A DNA stretch of 39,965 bases from Deltaproteobacteria bacterium (GTDB taxonomy: Bacteria; Bdellovibrionota; FAC87; UBA2466), in NCBI GenBank assembly GCA_016196825.1, contig JACPWY010000057.1:1-39965 (forward strand). Reading direction: 5' to 3'. Positions 23,749 through 32,911 of the stretch are shown piece after piece. Made by a program: the position numbers and the translations under genes. Position 1 is the stretch's first letter, and the number at the start of each line of letters is the position of its first letter. Below the pieces are notes generated by a model. It worked only from the letters and a program-made list of their open reading frames with translations, did no database searches and was not told where the DNA came from.

Positions 23749-24657
23749 CTAGGGCGGATCGAATTGAAAAACGCGCGCGGCGTTGTTGTAGAAAACATCC
23801 TCCCAGTCTTTCTCGGGAATCGCTCTTTGAACCGCCTGGAGATAGGGCTTGATGTCGACGAGCGGCCAATCACTGCCGAACATGATCTTTTTCGGGTTCA
23901 GCGCGTAGTTGAAGACGAAATTCACGGGCTTGATCAGAAGAAGGTCGATCTGCTCAGGCGGATAGGTTTCGGCGTTTCCAATGATAAAGGCCGAGGCATC
24001 GGCGTAGACGTTGTCGTTCTTGTAGATCACCTCGGCGGCCGAGTGGTACCACGGGTTTCCCATGTGCGCGAGAACGAAGTTCATCTTGGGGTATTTCACG
24101 GCGATCTCATCCACCCCCAGAGGGTCGGCAAACTTCACCAGGGCCGTCTTGTCATAGGTGTCCCCGGTGTGAAACACGACGGGAACCTTATAGGCGTCGG
24201 CGAGCTCGTAGAACGGAGTGTAGAACGAATCATTGGGATACTTGGGGACATAGCCCAAATAGATCTTCATGCAGCGAAACGTCTTGTCCTTCAGCCCCTT
24301 CTCCACATTCGCGACCGTCTGGCCCGGAACGATTCCTGCGCAAAGGGCGAGTCGCTTGGGTGCCCATTCAGCGTTGAGCTTGAGCCCTTCTAGCGTGTCG
24401 AGACTCAAATGAGTGACAGCACCGACGATATTGCACTCGGCGAATTCCTTGAGCATGTCGGGGGTCGGGTAGGTTTCAAAGTCGTCCCCGTCAAAATGCG
24501 TGTGGGCATCGATAATTCGTTTCGGGAGCTTCAGATCGGTGAGCTTGAGTTGGCTCTTCGGAGAATCGAATGTGGATTCATTTCGTGCACAACCGAGATA
24601 GACACCACCCACAGCCCCAAGGACAACACAGCACAAAACGCCGCAGCGAAAACGCAT
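23749..24657 (-). CDS. Amidohydrolase (Amidohydro_2) lipoprotein
   Basis: I start at ATG 24657 (302 residues). The N-terminus is a lipoprotein signal with lipobox YLGC. The rest is a TIM-barrel metal-dependent hydrolase of the amidohydrolase-related type: IDAHTHFD (metal His pair), VVFHTGD, NFVLAHMG and the C-terminal Asp in MFGSDWPL. Relatives include decarboxylases and lactonases of aromatic degradation, which are normally cytoplasmic, so a membrane-anchored periplasmic version is unusual. The phosphoribosyltransferase lies 59 bp upstream on the same strand and may be cotranscribed. Confidence 0.87.
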   Translation of the reverse strand: MRFRCGVLCCVVLGAVGGVYLGCARNESTFDSPKSQLKLTDLKLPKRIIDAHTHFDGDDFETYPTPDMLKEFAECNIVGAVTHLSLDTLEGLKLNAEWAPKRLALCAGIVPGQTVANVEKGLKDKTFRCMKIYLGYVPKYPNDSFYTPFYELADAYKVPVVFHTGDTYDKTALVKFADPLGVDEIAVKYPKMNFVLAHMGNPWYHSAAEVIYKNDNVYADASAFIIGNAETYPPEQIDLLLIKPVNFVFNYALNPKKIMFGSDWPLVDIKPYLQAVQRAIPEKDWEDVFYNNAARVFQFDPP

Positions 24658-24716
24658 TCGCACCCCCAAGTGATCGAAGGATACGGATTGTGTATCGGGA
24701 TCGTCAACGATTCAGA

Positions 24717-25367
24717 TCAACCCCGGACGCGTTTTTTGAGTGCCTCCCCCACTTGAGCGTCGGAGGTCTGATCAAACTCCGAGTACCAACGCCCGACCGC
24801 GTAAAAGTCCGACGGAGCCAAAACAAAGACCAGACGATCCACCTCCTGTTGGATTGTGGGAATCGACGAAGCGGCAATCACGGGCACCGCAGCAATGATC
24901 TCTTTCGGGGACTGCGATCGGACGGCTTGAACCGCCGCGAGCATCGAGGCGCCGGTCGCTAGCCCATCATCGACAAGAATGGCGACCTTGCCCTTGAGAT
25001 CCACTGGGGGGCGCCCCCGACGGTAAAGCTTCTCTCGCCGCTCGAGTTCCTCACGCTCTTGACGAATCACCCTCTCCACTTGGTTTAGAGAAATGTCCAG
25101 GTCCGAAATGATCTCCTCGTTGAGGTATTGGACATCGTGAGAGGCAACGGCACCCATGGCCAGCTCAGGGTGCCCGGGAACTCCAATTTTTCTGACGACG
25201 AATACGTCGAACGGAAGCCCCAGCGCTTCGGCCACTTCCTGGGCCACGAGAACTCCTCCCCGAGGGAGGGCGAGTATGATGGCGTCGGAGCGGTGAGCGT
25301 ACTCTTTGAGGTTCTCCGCCAATCTTTGCCCGCCCTCTCTGCGATCTTCGAACGATTGGATCACCAT
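24717..25367 (-). CDS. Phosphoribosyltransferase-domain protein
   Basis: The 216-residue product is a type I phosphoribosyltransferase with the PRPP-binding motif VAILVDDGLATGASM (Asp133-Asp134) and an N-terminal LALPRGGVLVAQEVA. Proteins of this group are often encoded near stress or dormancy genes; their substrate is unknown. Here the gene is divergent from a ribosome hibernation factor, and each has its own sigma-54 box in the shared 93-bp region. The predicted transcript start (near 25369) lies two bases before the ATG, with no Shine-Dalgarno sequence, so the mRNA would be essentially leaderless. Confidence 0.9.
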   Translation of the reverse strand: MVIQSFEDRREGGQRLAENLKEYAHRSDAIILALPRGGVLVAQEVAEALGLPFDVFVVRKIGVPGHPELAMGAVASHDVQYLNEEIISDLDISLNQVERVIRQEREELERREKLYRRGRPPVDLKGKVAILVDDGLATGASMLAAVQAVRSQSPKEIIAAVPVIAASSIPTIQQEVDRLVFVLAPSDFYAVGRWYSEFDQTSDAQVGEALKKRVRG

Positions 25368-25379
25368 ATTGATGAGGAG

Positions 25380-25396
25380 TGCAACGCTTATGCCAA
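25380..25396 (-). promoter_or_regulatory. Sigma-54 promoter of the phosphoribosyltransferase gene
   Basis: Read on the minus strand the sequence is TTGGCAT-N5-TTGCA, with GG and GC ten bases apart: a full consensus match. The predicted start is about 25369. Its -24 element is separated from that of the divergent promoter by 19 bp, which include the palindrome CCACGTGG (25406-25413). Confidence 0.75.
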
Positions 25397-25415
25397 TGGT
25401 TCAGCCCACGTGGTG

Positions 25416-25432
25416 TTGGCATCCATCTTGCG
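25416..25432 (+). promoter_or_regulatory. Sigma-54 promoter of the hibernation factor gene
   Basis: TTGGCAT-N5-TTGCG has the exact GG-N10-GC spacing. The predicted start near 25443 gives an 18-base leader that contains AAAGGAGAGG. It is back to back with the promoter of the phosphoribosyltransferase gene. Confidence 0.75.
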
Positions 25433-25460
25433 AGATCCTCAGAAAAAGGAGAGGTGAACT

Positions 25461-25835
25461 ATGACCAATTCTCTTCAGGTGAGTTTTCGCAACATGCCAG
25501 AATCGGAGGGGCTCCTTGGGACCATTCGAGGCCGGGCTGAGGGTCTGAGCCATTTCTTCCCACGGATTGTGGGTTGCCACGTGATTGTGGAGGCCCCGCA
25601 CCGCCACCGCCAACGAGGCAACCATTTTAGTGTCCGCATCGATCTCAAGGTCCCGGGCCGGGAGATTGTCGTCACACACAATCGTCCTCTCAACGGCGCT
25701 CACAAGGACGCCTATGTCGCTGTGCGGGATGCGTTCGACACGGCCACCCGGCGGCTCCAGAACTATTCCGCGGAACTCAAGTTCCCTCGCAGAGCGGTCG
25801 ATAAGACGTTGTGCGTCAAGTCTGCAGCAGCTTAA
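25461..25835 (+). CDS. HPF/RaiA-family ribosome-associated hibernation factor
   Basis: The 124-residue product resembles the S30AE domain of ribosome hibernation-promoting factors: a beta-alpha-beta fold with ISVRIDLKVPGREIVVT-like strands (FSVRIDLKVPG), HRHRQRGNHF, and the helix DAYVAVRDAFDTATRRLQNY. It would bind in the decoding region of the 30S subunit and silence or protect ribosomes in starvation. It is of the short type without the dimerising C-terminal domain. AAAGGAG precedes the ATG. Sigma-54 control recalls enteric bacteria, where hpf lies next to rpoN. Confidence 0.85.
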   Translation: MTNSLQVSFRNMPESEGLLGTIRGRAEGLSHFFPRIVGCHVIVEAPHRHRQRGNHFSVRIDLKVPGREIVVTHNRPLNGAHKDAYVAVRDAFDTATRRLQNYSAELKFPRRAVDKTLCVKSAAA

Positions 25836-26263
25836 GTGTCGTTATTGGGATGGCTCTGGCCGTCTCAGGGGCGGCCGCGATGGACCTCGCCTGTGTCGAG
25901 GAGCCAAACCAGAATATGTCGGCCATCATGGAAAACCTGAGAAAGCTCAAGGGGCCAGTGCGCGCCCCCGCGAGTCTTCCACCCCAAAAGGCCGTCCCTG
26001 GCAAGCGGTTCACCTTCCAGACCGAAGGGGCGAGGGCACGCCTCATCGGAAAAGGGACGCAGACGGAGTTGAAGCGGTTTGGGGTCGACAGTTTTGTGGA
26101 GTACGAAAGCGCCTTTGTGAAATCTTGGTGGCTCGTCGTCGACACAGGCGCTCCCGTTTATGTTATCAAGATGAATGCCAAGAGCCTGCTAATCGATGGC
26201 ACCCCCTCGATAATTTTCCGTTGTAAAGACCAGCCTGAGCCCGCTTACGACGACGAGCACTAG
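25811..26263 (+). CDS. Small exported hypothetical protein
   Basis: The GTG at 25811 lies inside the end of the hibernation factor gene (25-base overlap) and gives 150 residues with a fair signal peptide (SLSVVIGMALAVSGAAA). The mature part is basic, with two Cys (LACVEE, IFRCKD) that could pair. An ATG at 25850 would shorten the signal. There is no known domain. The overlap suggests cotranscription with the hibernation factor. Confidence 0.6.
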   Translation: MRQVCSSLSVVIGMALAVSGAAAMDLACVEEPNQNMSAIMENLRKLKGPVRAPASLPPQKAVPGKRFTFQTEGARARLIGKGTQTELKRFGVDSFVEYESAFVKSWWLVVDTGAPVYVIKMNAKSLLIDGTPSIIFRCKDQPEPAYDDEH

Positions 26264-26293
26264 CGAAGGCTTTGCCGTTAGAAAGGCGTGGAC

Positions 26294-26299
26294 TATGAT
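26294..26299 (+). promoter_or_regulatory. -10 box six bases before a methyltransferase start
   Basis: TATGAT, with TTGCCG 16 bp further upstream (26272-26277), ends six bases before ATG 26306. This geometry places the transcript start at the start codon and is my reason for choosing that ATG. Confidence 0.45.
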
Positions 26300-26305
26300 C
26301 GTTCG

Positions 26306-26929
26306 ATGCTGGAAGCGCCACCGCAAGGTCTCAATACTCTGAAGGCCGCCGATATTTTCCCGGAGCAGAAATCGTCCCTGATCACCATCAAAGTGTCGAA
26401 CGATGCGGAGGCGATCTTGAATCAGGGCTACACGCCCCAAAACGCGTTGGTGCTGGGTCGCGAGCAGGTCGTGATGAATGGGCTCGTTAAACTCTTGAAC
26501 CCCCGCTGTGTCTTTGAAATCGGCACGGCTTGGGGTGGCACAACCTACAATTTTTTTCTCAACACCGAAGAGGGCTGCGAAATCTTCACACTGGATGAAC
26601 TCGAGCAGCCGATCGCACGGCCCGAGGTGGCCACGATGTTTGAGCACCCGCGTGTGCACAGACTTCGGGGCAATTCGCTGAGGTTTGATTTTTCCCCGTG
26701 GGAGCGGAGCTGCGATCTGATCTTCATCGATGGCAATCACGATGCCGTGACCATTCGCTGTGATACCGAGAATGCATTCCGGATGATTCGCCCGGGCGGA
26801 ATCATTCTCTGGCACGATGACATTCCCTTGTTTCCGGGTGTCCAACAATGGCTTTTGGAGTTAGAGAGACACGAACCGGTTTCCCATATTGAAAATACAG
26901 CGCTGGCGATATGGCGGTGCCCGTTGTGA
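26306..26929 (+). CDS. Class I SAM-dependent methyltransferase
   Basis: The 207-residue product has motif I FEIGTAWGGTTYNFFL, the acidic end of strand 2 IFTLDELE, LIFIDGNHDAVTIRCD and GGIILWHDD, the signature of the Methyltransf_24 group that acts on small molecules or glycans. I start at ATG 26306; a GTG at 26288 is possible but its purine-rich box is too close. The substrate is unknown. There is a 42-bp gap after the previous gene and a sigma-54 promoter region after it. Confidence 0.8.
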   Translation: MLEAPPQGLNTLKAADIFPEQKSSLITIKVSNDAEAILNQGYTPQNALVLGREQVVMNGLVKLLNPRCVFEIGTAWGGTTYNFFLNTEEGCEIFTLDELEQPIARPEVATMFEHPRVHRLRGNSLRFDFSPWERSCDLIFIDGNHDAVTIRCDTENAFRMIRPGGIILWHDDIPLFPGVQQWLLELERHEPVSHIENTALAIWRCPL

Positions 26930-27015
26930 AGTGGTTTGCGATAATCCGCAGGCGTGCCTAACGAAAATTCGCAGGAATTTGGCGTTTCTCCCCGACAGTT
27001 GTGCTGAAGACGGAG

Positions 27016-27032
27016 CTGGCATGGCCCTTGCT
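27016..27032 (+). promoter_or_regulatory. Sigma-54 promoter of a lipoprotein gene
   Basis: CTGGCAT-N5-TTGCT has GG and GC ten bases apart and matches the consensus at every conserved position. The predicted start near 27043 leaves a 16-base leader that includes AAAGGAG and leads to ATG 27059. Confidence 0.72.
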
Positions 27033-27058
27033 GTTTCCAGGAGAGTAAAGGAGTGGAT

Positions 27059-27712
27059 ATGAAAACTGTGATCGCGTGTGTGGCTTTGGTTCTCGCTGGA
27101 TGCGCTGGTGAGGGTCCCCGGGCCAGTTGCGATGGGTCGCGATTCGAGACCCGCCAGCTTTCCCCCGAAGAGGTGGCTCGGCTCGAAGCTCACCAGACTG
27201 AGATTGAACAAAGTTCTGAGACGGTCGGCCAGCTTTCCAATGGCCTGGCAGGCATAGTGCAAAAGCTCATCAGCCCCGAGGGGATCGGGGTCGGCACGGT
27301 GGTGCTCGCGCATGCGACTCCGCCCGGTGTCGAGCCTCTCGCGCTCACCAAGGGGGCTGAAAAATCTCAGGGCTTTGAGAAAAAGTTGATTGGAGTTTTT
27401 GGAAATGAGCTCATCAAAGTGAGTTACAAGATCAGCTACCAGTACGGGATGAAGTACAAGGGGATGGGGCAGTATTTGGCCAACGTGAAATTCACGCCTC
27501 TCAGCGTGAGCTCGGATCCCCTTTGGAAGATTGCGGCCGAAGCGGTGTCGGAAAAGCCCACCAATGCCGGAGACGTTAAGAACGTGGTAGCTCAGCTGGG
27601 TTTTAGTGTGACTTTCACGGCAAAGGGGTTAGGGACCCGCGTGACAACCGATGAGTTTCGGATCAATGCCAAGTCCGGTGAAATGGAATCCACCATTCGA
27701 GATTTTGAGTGA
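27059..27712 (+). CDS. Putative lipoprotein, sigma-54 controlled
   Basis: I start at ATG 27059 (AAAGGAG five bases upstream), not at GTG 27053. The 217-residue product has a lipobox (LVLAGC), a short helical, Gln/Glu-rich segment (residues 30-60) and a C-terminal beta-rich domain in which KISYQYGMKYKGMGQYLANV and GFSVTFTAKG suggest repeated strands. No family is recognised. Placement under a full-consensus sigma-54 promoter suggests stress- or nutrient-dependent expression at the cell envelope. Confidence 0.78.
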   Translation: MKTVIACVALVLAGCAGEGPRASCDGSRFETRQLSPEEVARLEAHQTEIEQSSETVGQLSNGLAGIVQKLISPEGIGVGTVVLAHATPPGVEPLALTKGAEKSQGFEKKLIGVFGNELIKVSYKISYQYGMKYKGMGQYLANVKFTPLSVSSDPLWKIAAEAVSEKPTNAGDVKNVVAQLGFSVTFTAKGLGTRVTTDEFRINAKSGEMESTIRDFE

Positions 27713-27739
27713 GACCCCTTAAGCTGGTAACGTGGGGCG

Positions 27740-27970
27740 GTGTTTAAGAGGAAAGCGGTCGACACCCACGGAATGAGAGTGAAGGAGGCCGAGGATCTTT
27801 TCTATGCCCTGCTCAATGAAACGCGACTGAAGGGGCAGGAGCTGGAGGTCACCTTCATCACGGGGGCAGGCTTAATCCAAAACCGCTTGAAAGAATTGGC
27901 GGTAGAGAACGCGCTCAACCACTATGTTCCGATGAATAACCGCGGGTGCCTCATCGTTGAGATCGAATGA
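27740..27970 (+). CDS. Smr-domain protein
   Basis: The 76-residue product is a single small MutS-related domain: VDTHGMRVKEAEDLFYALL (the DxHG motif), FITGAGLIQNRLKELA (the GxG motif) and a terminal strand GCLIVEIE. Smr domains bind and nick branched DNA or cleave RNA, and act in recombination control or rescue of collided ribosomes. The start is GTG 27740, with GTGGGG upstream as a weak ribosome site; it is 27 bp after the lipoprotein stop. Stand-alone Smr proteins this short are less common than fused forms. Confidence 0.82.
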   Translation: MFKRKAVDTHGMRVKEAEDLFYALLNETRLKGQELEVTFITGAGLIQNRLKELAVENALNHYVPMNNRGCLIVEIE

Positions 27971-27983
27971 GGCACACCGCAAA

Positions 27984-28016
27984 TTGACACCAGCTCAAGT
28001 TCGACCTGATTATATT
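27984..28016 (+). promoter_or_regulatory. Promoter of the PEGA lipoprotein gene
   Basis: A consensus TTGACA at 27984-27989 is followed 18 bp later by GATTAT and at 21 bp by TATATT (28011-28016). The ATG at 28022 is five bases after the latter, so the mRNA is probably leaderless; no Shine-Dalgarno sequence is present. Confidence 0.55.
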
Positions 28017-28021
28017 TCCCT

Positions 28022-28624
28022 ATGAAAACTCTCTCCATCGCCCTCGCAACCTTGCTTCTCAGCGGCTGTGCAACAATCTTCAGCGATCATTCCGACGATA
28101 TCCGCATCGAATCCGAGCCAACAGGTGCCGATGTGTTCTTTCAGGGCCGCAACCTCGGTAAGACCCCACTCACCGCGCGCTTCCCCCGTTCCATGAACAC
28201 CAGCGAGATTCGCCTCGAAAAAAGTGGTTACAACTCCACCATTCAACAACTGGATAAGCGCCTCACCGGCGAGGCGCTCTGGAATCTCGGCTTCATCACC
28301 ACCACATTCGGCGCCACCAGCTGGGGCATCGACGCGCTCTCCGGCAAAATGCTTCGTTATGCCGAGAAAAGTTACGTCGTGGCACTCGATAAAAAAGGCA
28401 AATCATCGGCCATCCCGCCTCTGCTGCAGTACGCCACCTCCAACTTTGAACCCATCCAGAAACATCTCGCGCAAAATGATCCCGCGGAGACCGCGCGCCT
28501 CTGCGAAACTCTCACCCCGAATTGTCCCTCTCGCGTCGCCACCCACCGAGACGCCCTCGTCCAGACGCACGATGGCCTCGAGCTCTACAGAAAATTGATG
28601 ACGATAGTCCTCGCCGACAGCTAG
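28022..28624 (+). CDS. PEGA-domain lipoprotein
   Basis: The 200-residue product has a lipobox (LLLSGC, residues 11-16) followed by a PEGA-like domain: IESEPTGADVFFQGRNLGKTPL and the GYN turn in LEKSGYNSTIQQL. PEGA domains are found in surface-layer-associated and lipoproteins. The middle (LWNLGFITTTFGATSWGIDAL) is a hydrophobic helix, as in YgdI-like outer-membrane lipoproteins with glycine-zipper character. The gene lies 9 bp before frmA, possibly cotranscribed, although frmA may have its own -10 box. Probably attached to the inner leaflet of the outer membrane. Confidence 0.82.
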   Translation: MKTLSIALATLLLSGCATIFSDHSDDIRIESEPTGADVFFQGRNLGKTPLTARFPRSMNTSEIRLEKSGYNSTIQQLDKRLTGEALWNLGFITTTFGATSWGIDALSGKMLRYAEKSYVVALDKKGKSSAIPPLLQYATSNFEPIQKHLAQNDPAETARLCETLTPNCPSRVATHRDALVQTHDGLELYRKLMTIVLADS

Positions 28625-29742
<1,118 letters not shown>

Positions 29743-29743
<1 letters not shown>

Positions 29744-30594
29744 TGGAACGCCCTACGCTCATTAAGGGATACAAGGCCTTCGGCGGCACCGTCGAGTTCT
29801 ACTCGTTTCCATCGCATTCCTGCGGGGGCGCATTGATGAGATTCTCGATCTTTCTTCCAGCCAGCGCCCCGGGTGAAAAGTGCCCCGTCCTCTATTGGCT
29901 CTCGGGCCTAGAGTGCACGGAGGAGACCTTCATGATTAAGGCGGGGGCCCAACGAGTCGCCGCTGAACTGGGGCTCATCCTTGTCGCGCCCGACACCAGC
30001 CCACGCAATGTCGGAATCCCGGGAGAGACGGAAACCTGGACGCTCGGCCAGGGGGCCAGCTTCTACGTCAATGCCACAGAGGCCTTGTGGGCGAAGCACT
30101 ATCGGATGGATGACTTTGTGGGTGATGAACTTCCCAGAGTCATCGAGGAATTCTTTCCAGTCGCCGCCGACAAGCGGTCGATCTCGGGCCACTCGATGGG
30201 CGGCCACGGTGCGCTCACCCAGGCGCTCAGAAAACCCGGCTTTTACAAATCGGTTTCGGCATTCGCGCCGATCTGCGCCCCTTCCCAGTGTCCATGGGGA
30301 GAAAACGCCTTCACCGCTTATCTGGGAGCCGACCGCACGGTATGGGCTCAATACGACACGAATGAGCTCGTGAAGGGGGCCAAGTCAAAGACTCCCCTCT
30401 TCATCGACCAGGGACTCGGTGACAAGTTTCTTGATGCGCAGCTCAAACCCGAGATCTTGCGCAAGACCTGCGCCGATTACGGCTACCCTCTCAAACTGAG
30501 GCTTCACCAAGACTACGACCACAGCTACTACTTCATGAGCAGCTTCATCGAAGATCACCTGAAGCACCACGCCCAGGCCCTGGGCATCCGTTAA
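29743..30594 (+). CDS. frmB: S-formylglutathione hydrolase
   Basis: The 283-residue alpha/beta hydrolase splits S-formylglutathione into formate and glutathione, completing formaldehyde detoxification begun by FrmA. It shows the esterase-D signatures YWLSGLECTEETF, the nucleophile elbow SGHSMGGHGAL, the acid in IDQGLGDKF and the His in DYDHSYYFMSSFIEDH. Length is normal for the family (about 280). It begins at an ATG that overlaps the frmA stop (TAATG). It acts in the cytoplasm. Confidence 0.95.
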
Positions 30595-30630
30595 GAGCCT
30601 CATTAGTAAGCGGAGGACGAAGCGAGCAGA

Positions 30631-31815
30631 GTGTCGTTGGTGTCCACACTCGCAAACGTGACGGTGCTGCCAAAAGACCTGTGGTATTTTAGGGACGTGC
30701 TCTACCGCCTGCTGCTCACTCCTGTTTTTGCCGCGGCTTTCGCGCTTTGTGTCGCTGAAGGAGCCCTCCGCCTCATCGACGCGGTTCGCGACCCCGATGT
30801 CTCCAACCGCTTCGTGATTGGGCGAGTTGATCCCACTGCGGCCCCGCTCACCAACCGTCTGAGAAATCGCTTAGGATACTTTCCCCTCCCGGCCGGCTCG
30901 ACGAGCTATCACGAGATCCTCGTCAACGGTAAACTCGATCATTCGGCGACCTACACCATAGACCCGCTTGGGCACCGCATCTGCGCCGCCTGTCCGCACC
31001 CCTCCCACCCTCGTCAAACCCTGACCACGCTCGGCTGCTCCTTCACGTTTGGCCAGTTGGTGAACGACGATGAAACGCTTGCCGCACGCCTCCAACTTCT
31101 TCTTCCTGACACGAAAGTCACCAACCTCGGCGTGCTCGGGTTTGGCCCCCACCAGATTCTGCCGCTCATCACGGAATTCCCGACAGGCGTTCAACCCGCT
31201 GCCTCCAACACCACGATCTATGTCTGGATGGACGACCACATCGACCGAGCGATCGGAAACGCAGTCTATTTCACCTGGCACCCCGTCCGATCACCCTATT
31301 GGGACTGGGGTCCTCACGGGCTCGAGGAGCGCGGGACCTTTCAAGATCGGATCACAAACAGCAATCGCGAATTCGCCACGTTTCTCTTCTCAAAACTCCT
31401 CATGACAAGTGCGCTGGCCCGCCACCTCAGCGGAGAGCTGCCGTTTCGAAACCGGGATCGGAAGGAAAATTGGGAAAAGGTGGCCCAACTCATTCAGCAG
31501 ATCCAGGAGGCCTCAAGGGGCCCTCTCTCGAGCAGTCGGTTCGCGGTGGTTTTTTTTCCAGGGAGCAGATGGGGTCGAAAGCGCCTCATCCCACTCCTTT
31601 CGAATCGAGGCATACAAACATTAGACTACTCTCAACTCTTCAATGGCGAACCGGTTGAAAAATTCCAAATTCCCCACGATACCCACCCCAACGCGCTTGC
31701 CTACCAACGAGTGGCTGAGCAGCTTGCCAAGGATCTCTCCTCTGCTAGTCTCGGCCCCGACCGAGAGGTGACCCAATGGAGTTCTCAGAAGACGCAGCGG
31801 CCTTCCAAAGGATAG
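30631..31815 (+). CDS. SGNH/GDSL-hydrolase-like membrane-anchored protein
   Basis: The 394-residue product (GTG 30631; a GTG at 30697 would give 372) has one N-terminal helix (LLLTPVFAAAFALCVAEGAL) and a likely periplasmic SGNH-type domain. Block I reads LGCSFTFGQLVNDDETLAARL, the block around NLGVLGFGPHQIL fits block II, and DTHPNALAYQ near the C-terminus is the block V Asp and His. Cys replaces the Asp of GDS, a variation I believe is known in related families. Such proteins often modify envelope glycans (acyl transfer or removal). It overlaps the nitroreductase gene by 40 bases. No clear Shine-Dalgarno sequence fixes the start. Confidence 0.72.
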   Translation: MSLVSTLANVTVLPKDLWYFRDVLYRLLLTPVFAAAFALCVAEGALRLIDAVRDPDVSNRFVIGRVDPTAAPLTNRLRNRLGYFPLPAGSTSYHEILVNGKLDHSATYTIDPLGHRICAACPHPSHPRQTLTTLGCSFTFGQLVNDDETLAARLQLLLPDTKVTNLGVLGFGPHQILPLITEFPTGVQPAASNTTIYVWMDDHIDRAIGNAVYFTWHPVRSPYWDWGPHGLEERGTFQDRITNSNREFATFLFSKLLMTSALARHLSGELPFRNRDRKENWEKVAQLIQQIQEASRGPLSSSRFAVVFFPGSRWGRKRLIPLLSNRGIQTLDYSQLFNGEPVEKFQIPHDTHPNALAYQRVAEQLAKDLSSASLGPDREVTQWSSQKTQRPSKG

Positions 31816-32507
31816 TGGAAAGTCGCAGAAGCATTCGATTGTTCGAAAAGGATCCGGTCCCCGAGGCCGTGATCCAGCACTGCCTCGATCTCGCGCTCCT
31901 CGCCCCGAACTCATCCAATCTGCAGCCGTGGGAATTCCACTGGGTGCGAACCCCCGCAAAGAGAGAAGAGCTCAACAGGGCCTGCCTGTCTCAGGCGGCC
32001 GCGAACACCGCCGCTGAGCTCATCGTCTGCGTGGCCCGCACAAGGACCTGGCGCCGCAATTGCGCCGACATGATTCGCCAAATTGAGGAGCTCCGAGCGA
32101 AGGGCACTCGCATTCCCAAGGCCACGACTGACTACTATTACAAGCTCGTGCCCTTCGCCTACACGCAAGGGCCGCTGAGTCTGCTGGGATTCCTTAAGCG
32201 CATCGGCACCTTTTTTTACGGCCTCGCTCGCCCAACAACGCGTGAGCCCCTGAGCCACACCGACATGAAGATCTGGGCGATCAAATCGACCGCGCTCGCC
32301 TGCGAAAATCTCATGCTCGCCTTCCGGGCCCATGATTTCGACACCTGCCCCATGGAAGGCATCGACTCCCGTCGTGTTCGAAAGCTGCTTCAACTCCCCG
32401 GCGACGCACTCGTGCCCATGGTGCTTGCCGTCGGCAAACGCCGCCCCGCCGGCGTTACACTGCCCCGCATCCGGGCTGAACGTTCCTGGTTTGTGAAGAT
32501 CGTTTAG
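31776..32507 (+). CDS. Nitroreductase-family protein
   Basis: The 243-residue product has the FMN-binding nitroreductase fold: ESRRSIRLFEKDPV at the start, LALLAPNSSNLQPWEFHWV, and IKSTALACENLMLAFRAHDFDTCPMEG, with the usual MVLAVGKRR near the end. Members reduce nitro compounds, quinones or flavins with NAD(P)H; the substrate cannot be deduced. An insert of about 50 residues (DYYYKLVPFAYTQG...) replaces the compact middle of shorter relatives. The last 22 bases of coding sequence recur at 33723-33744, which raises the question whether the present C-terminus (SWFVKIV) is original. Confidence 0.88.
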   Translation: MEFSEDAAAFQRIVESRRSIRLFEKDPVPEAVIQHCLDLALLAPNSSNLQPWEFHWVRTPAKREELNRACLSQAAANTAAELIVCVARTRTWRRNCADMIRQIEELRAKGTRIPKATTDYYYKLVPFAYTQGPLSLLGFLKRIGTFFYGLARPTTREPLSHTDMKIWAIKSTALACENLMLAFRAHDFDTCPMEGIDSRRVRKLLQLPGDALVPMVLAVGKRRPAGVTLPRIRAERSWFVKIV

Positions 32508-32835
32508 GGCCCGAGATCACTGGCCAGAGGTCCATCGGTTGAGAACTTCTTTTCTTAGGGTCACCCGCGGCACCCATCAGCAGACAAAACGCCGCGATCC
32601 CGATCCAATTGGATACTGACGTAAATTGCAAAAGCTGGAAAAAGGCGGCAGGCGCTGTGAGCAGAAAAAGGACACCCACGAACCATTTCAGTCGACTCGA
32701 AAGCATCAGCTCCGATGACGGTGTCGGGGCAATTCCAATCCCCTGCGGAATGAGCGAAAGGTAATAATCGTCATCGGTGTCAAACACCGGCCGAAAAAGG
32801 GCCATGAGTAGGGCGAACACACCGAGTGCGGTCAC
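32455..32835 (-). pseudogene. Remnant of a membrane-protein gene
   Basis: This minus-strand frame reads two hydrophobic helices around FDTDDDYYLSLIPQGIG and PSSELMLSS, then WIGIAAFCLLMGAAGDPKKRSS. The middle recalls the first extracytoplasmic loop of multi-spanning membrane proteins, in which an acidic ND/DD motif is followed by a Gly and PS pair. It lacks a proper start (GTG 32835, or CTG further upstream), is only 126 codons, and its C-terminus runs into the end of the nitroreductase gene. It is probably a truncated gene. Apart from this, 32508-32911 contains nothing I can name. Confidence 0.4.
32484..32505 (+). repeat. 22-bp direct repeat, copy 1 (end of nitroreductase gene)
   Basis: The last codons of the nitroreductase gene, starting TCCTGGTTTGTGAAG, are repeated without a mismatch at 33723-33744. 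The two copies bracket 1.2 kb that contain the membrane-protein remnant and the toxin-antitoxin pair. Confidence 0.9.
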
Positions 32836-32911
32836 AGCCGCTGCTGTCAGAGATCGCTTCTTCAGAAGCTTTTACCGGTCAGCCAGTCGCGGCGCAACCA
32901 CAGCAGTGTCG

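Noticed and set aside
23680..24393. A 237-codon plus-strand open frame opposite the amidohydrolase gene
   Set aside because: It mirrors a clear amidohydrolase with intact motifs; the product has no signal, motif or ribosome site and is a shadow of codon bias.
30593..30629. TTAAGAGCCT and GCGGAGGACGAA, short matches to parts of the MITE
   Set aside because: The matches are short and in the wrong relative order and spacing for a second copy; chance is likely.
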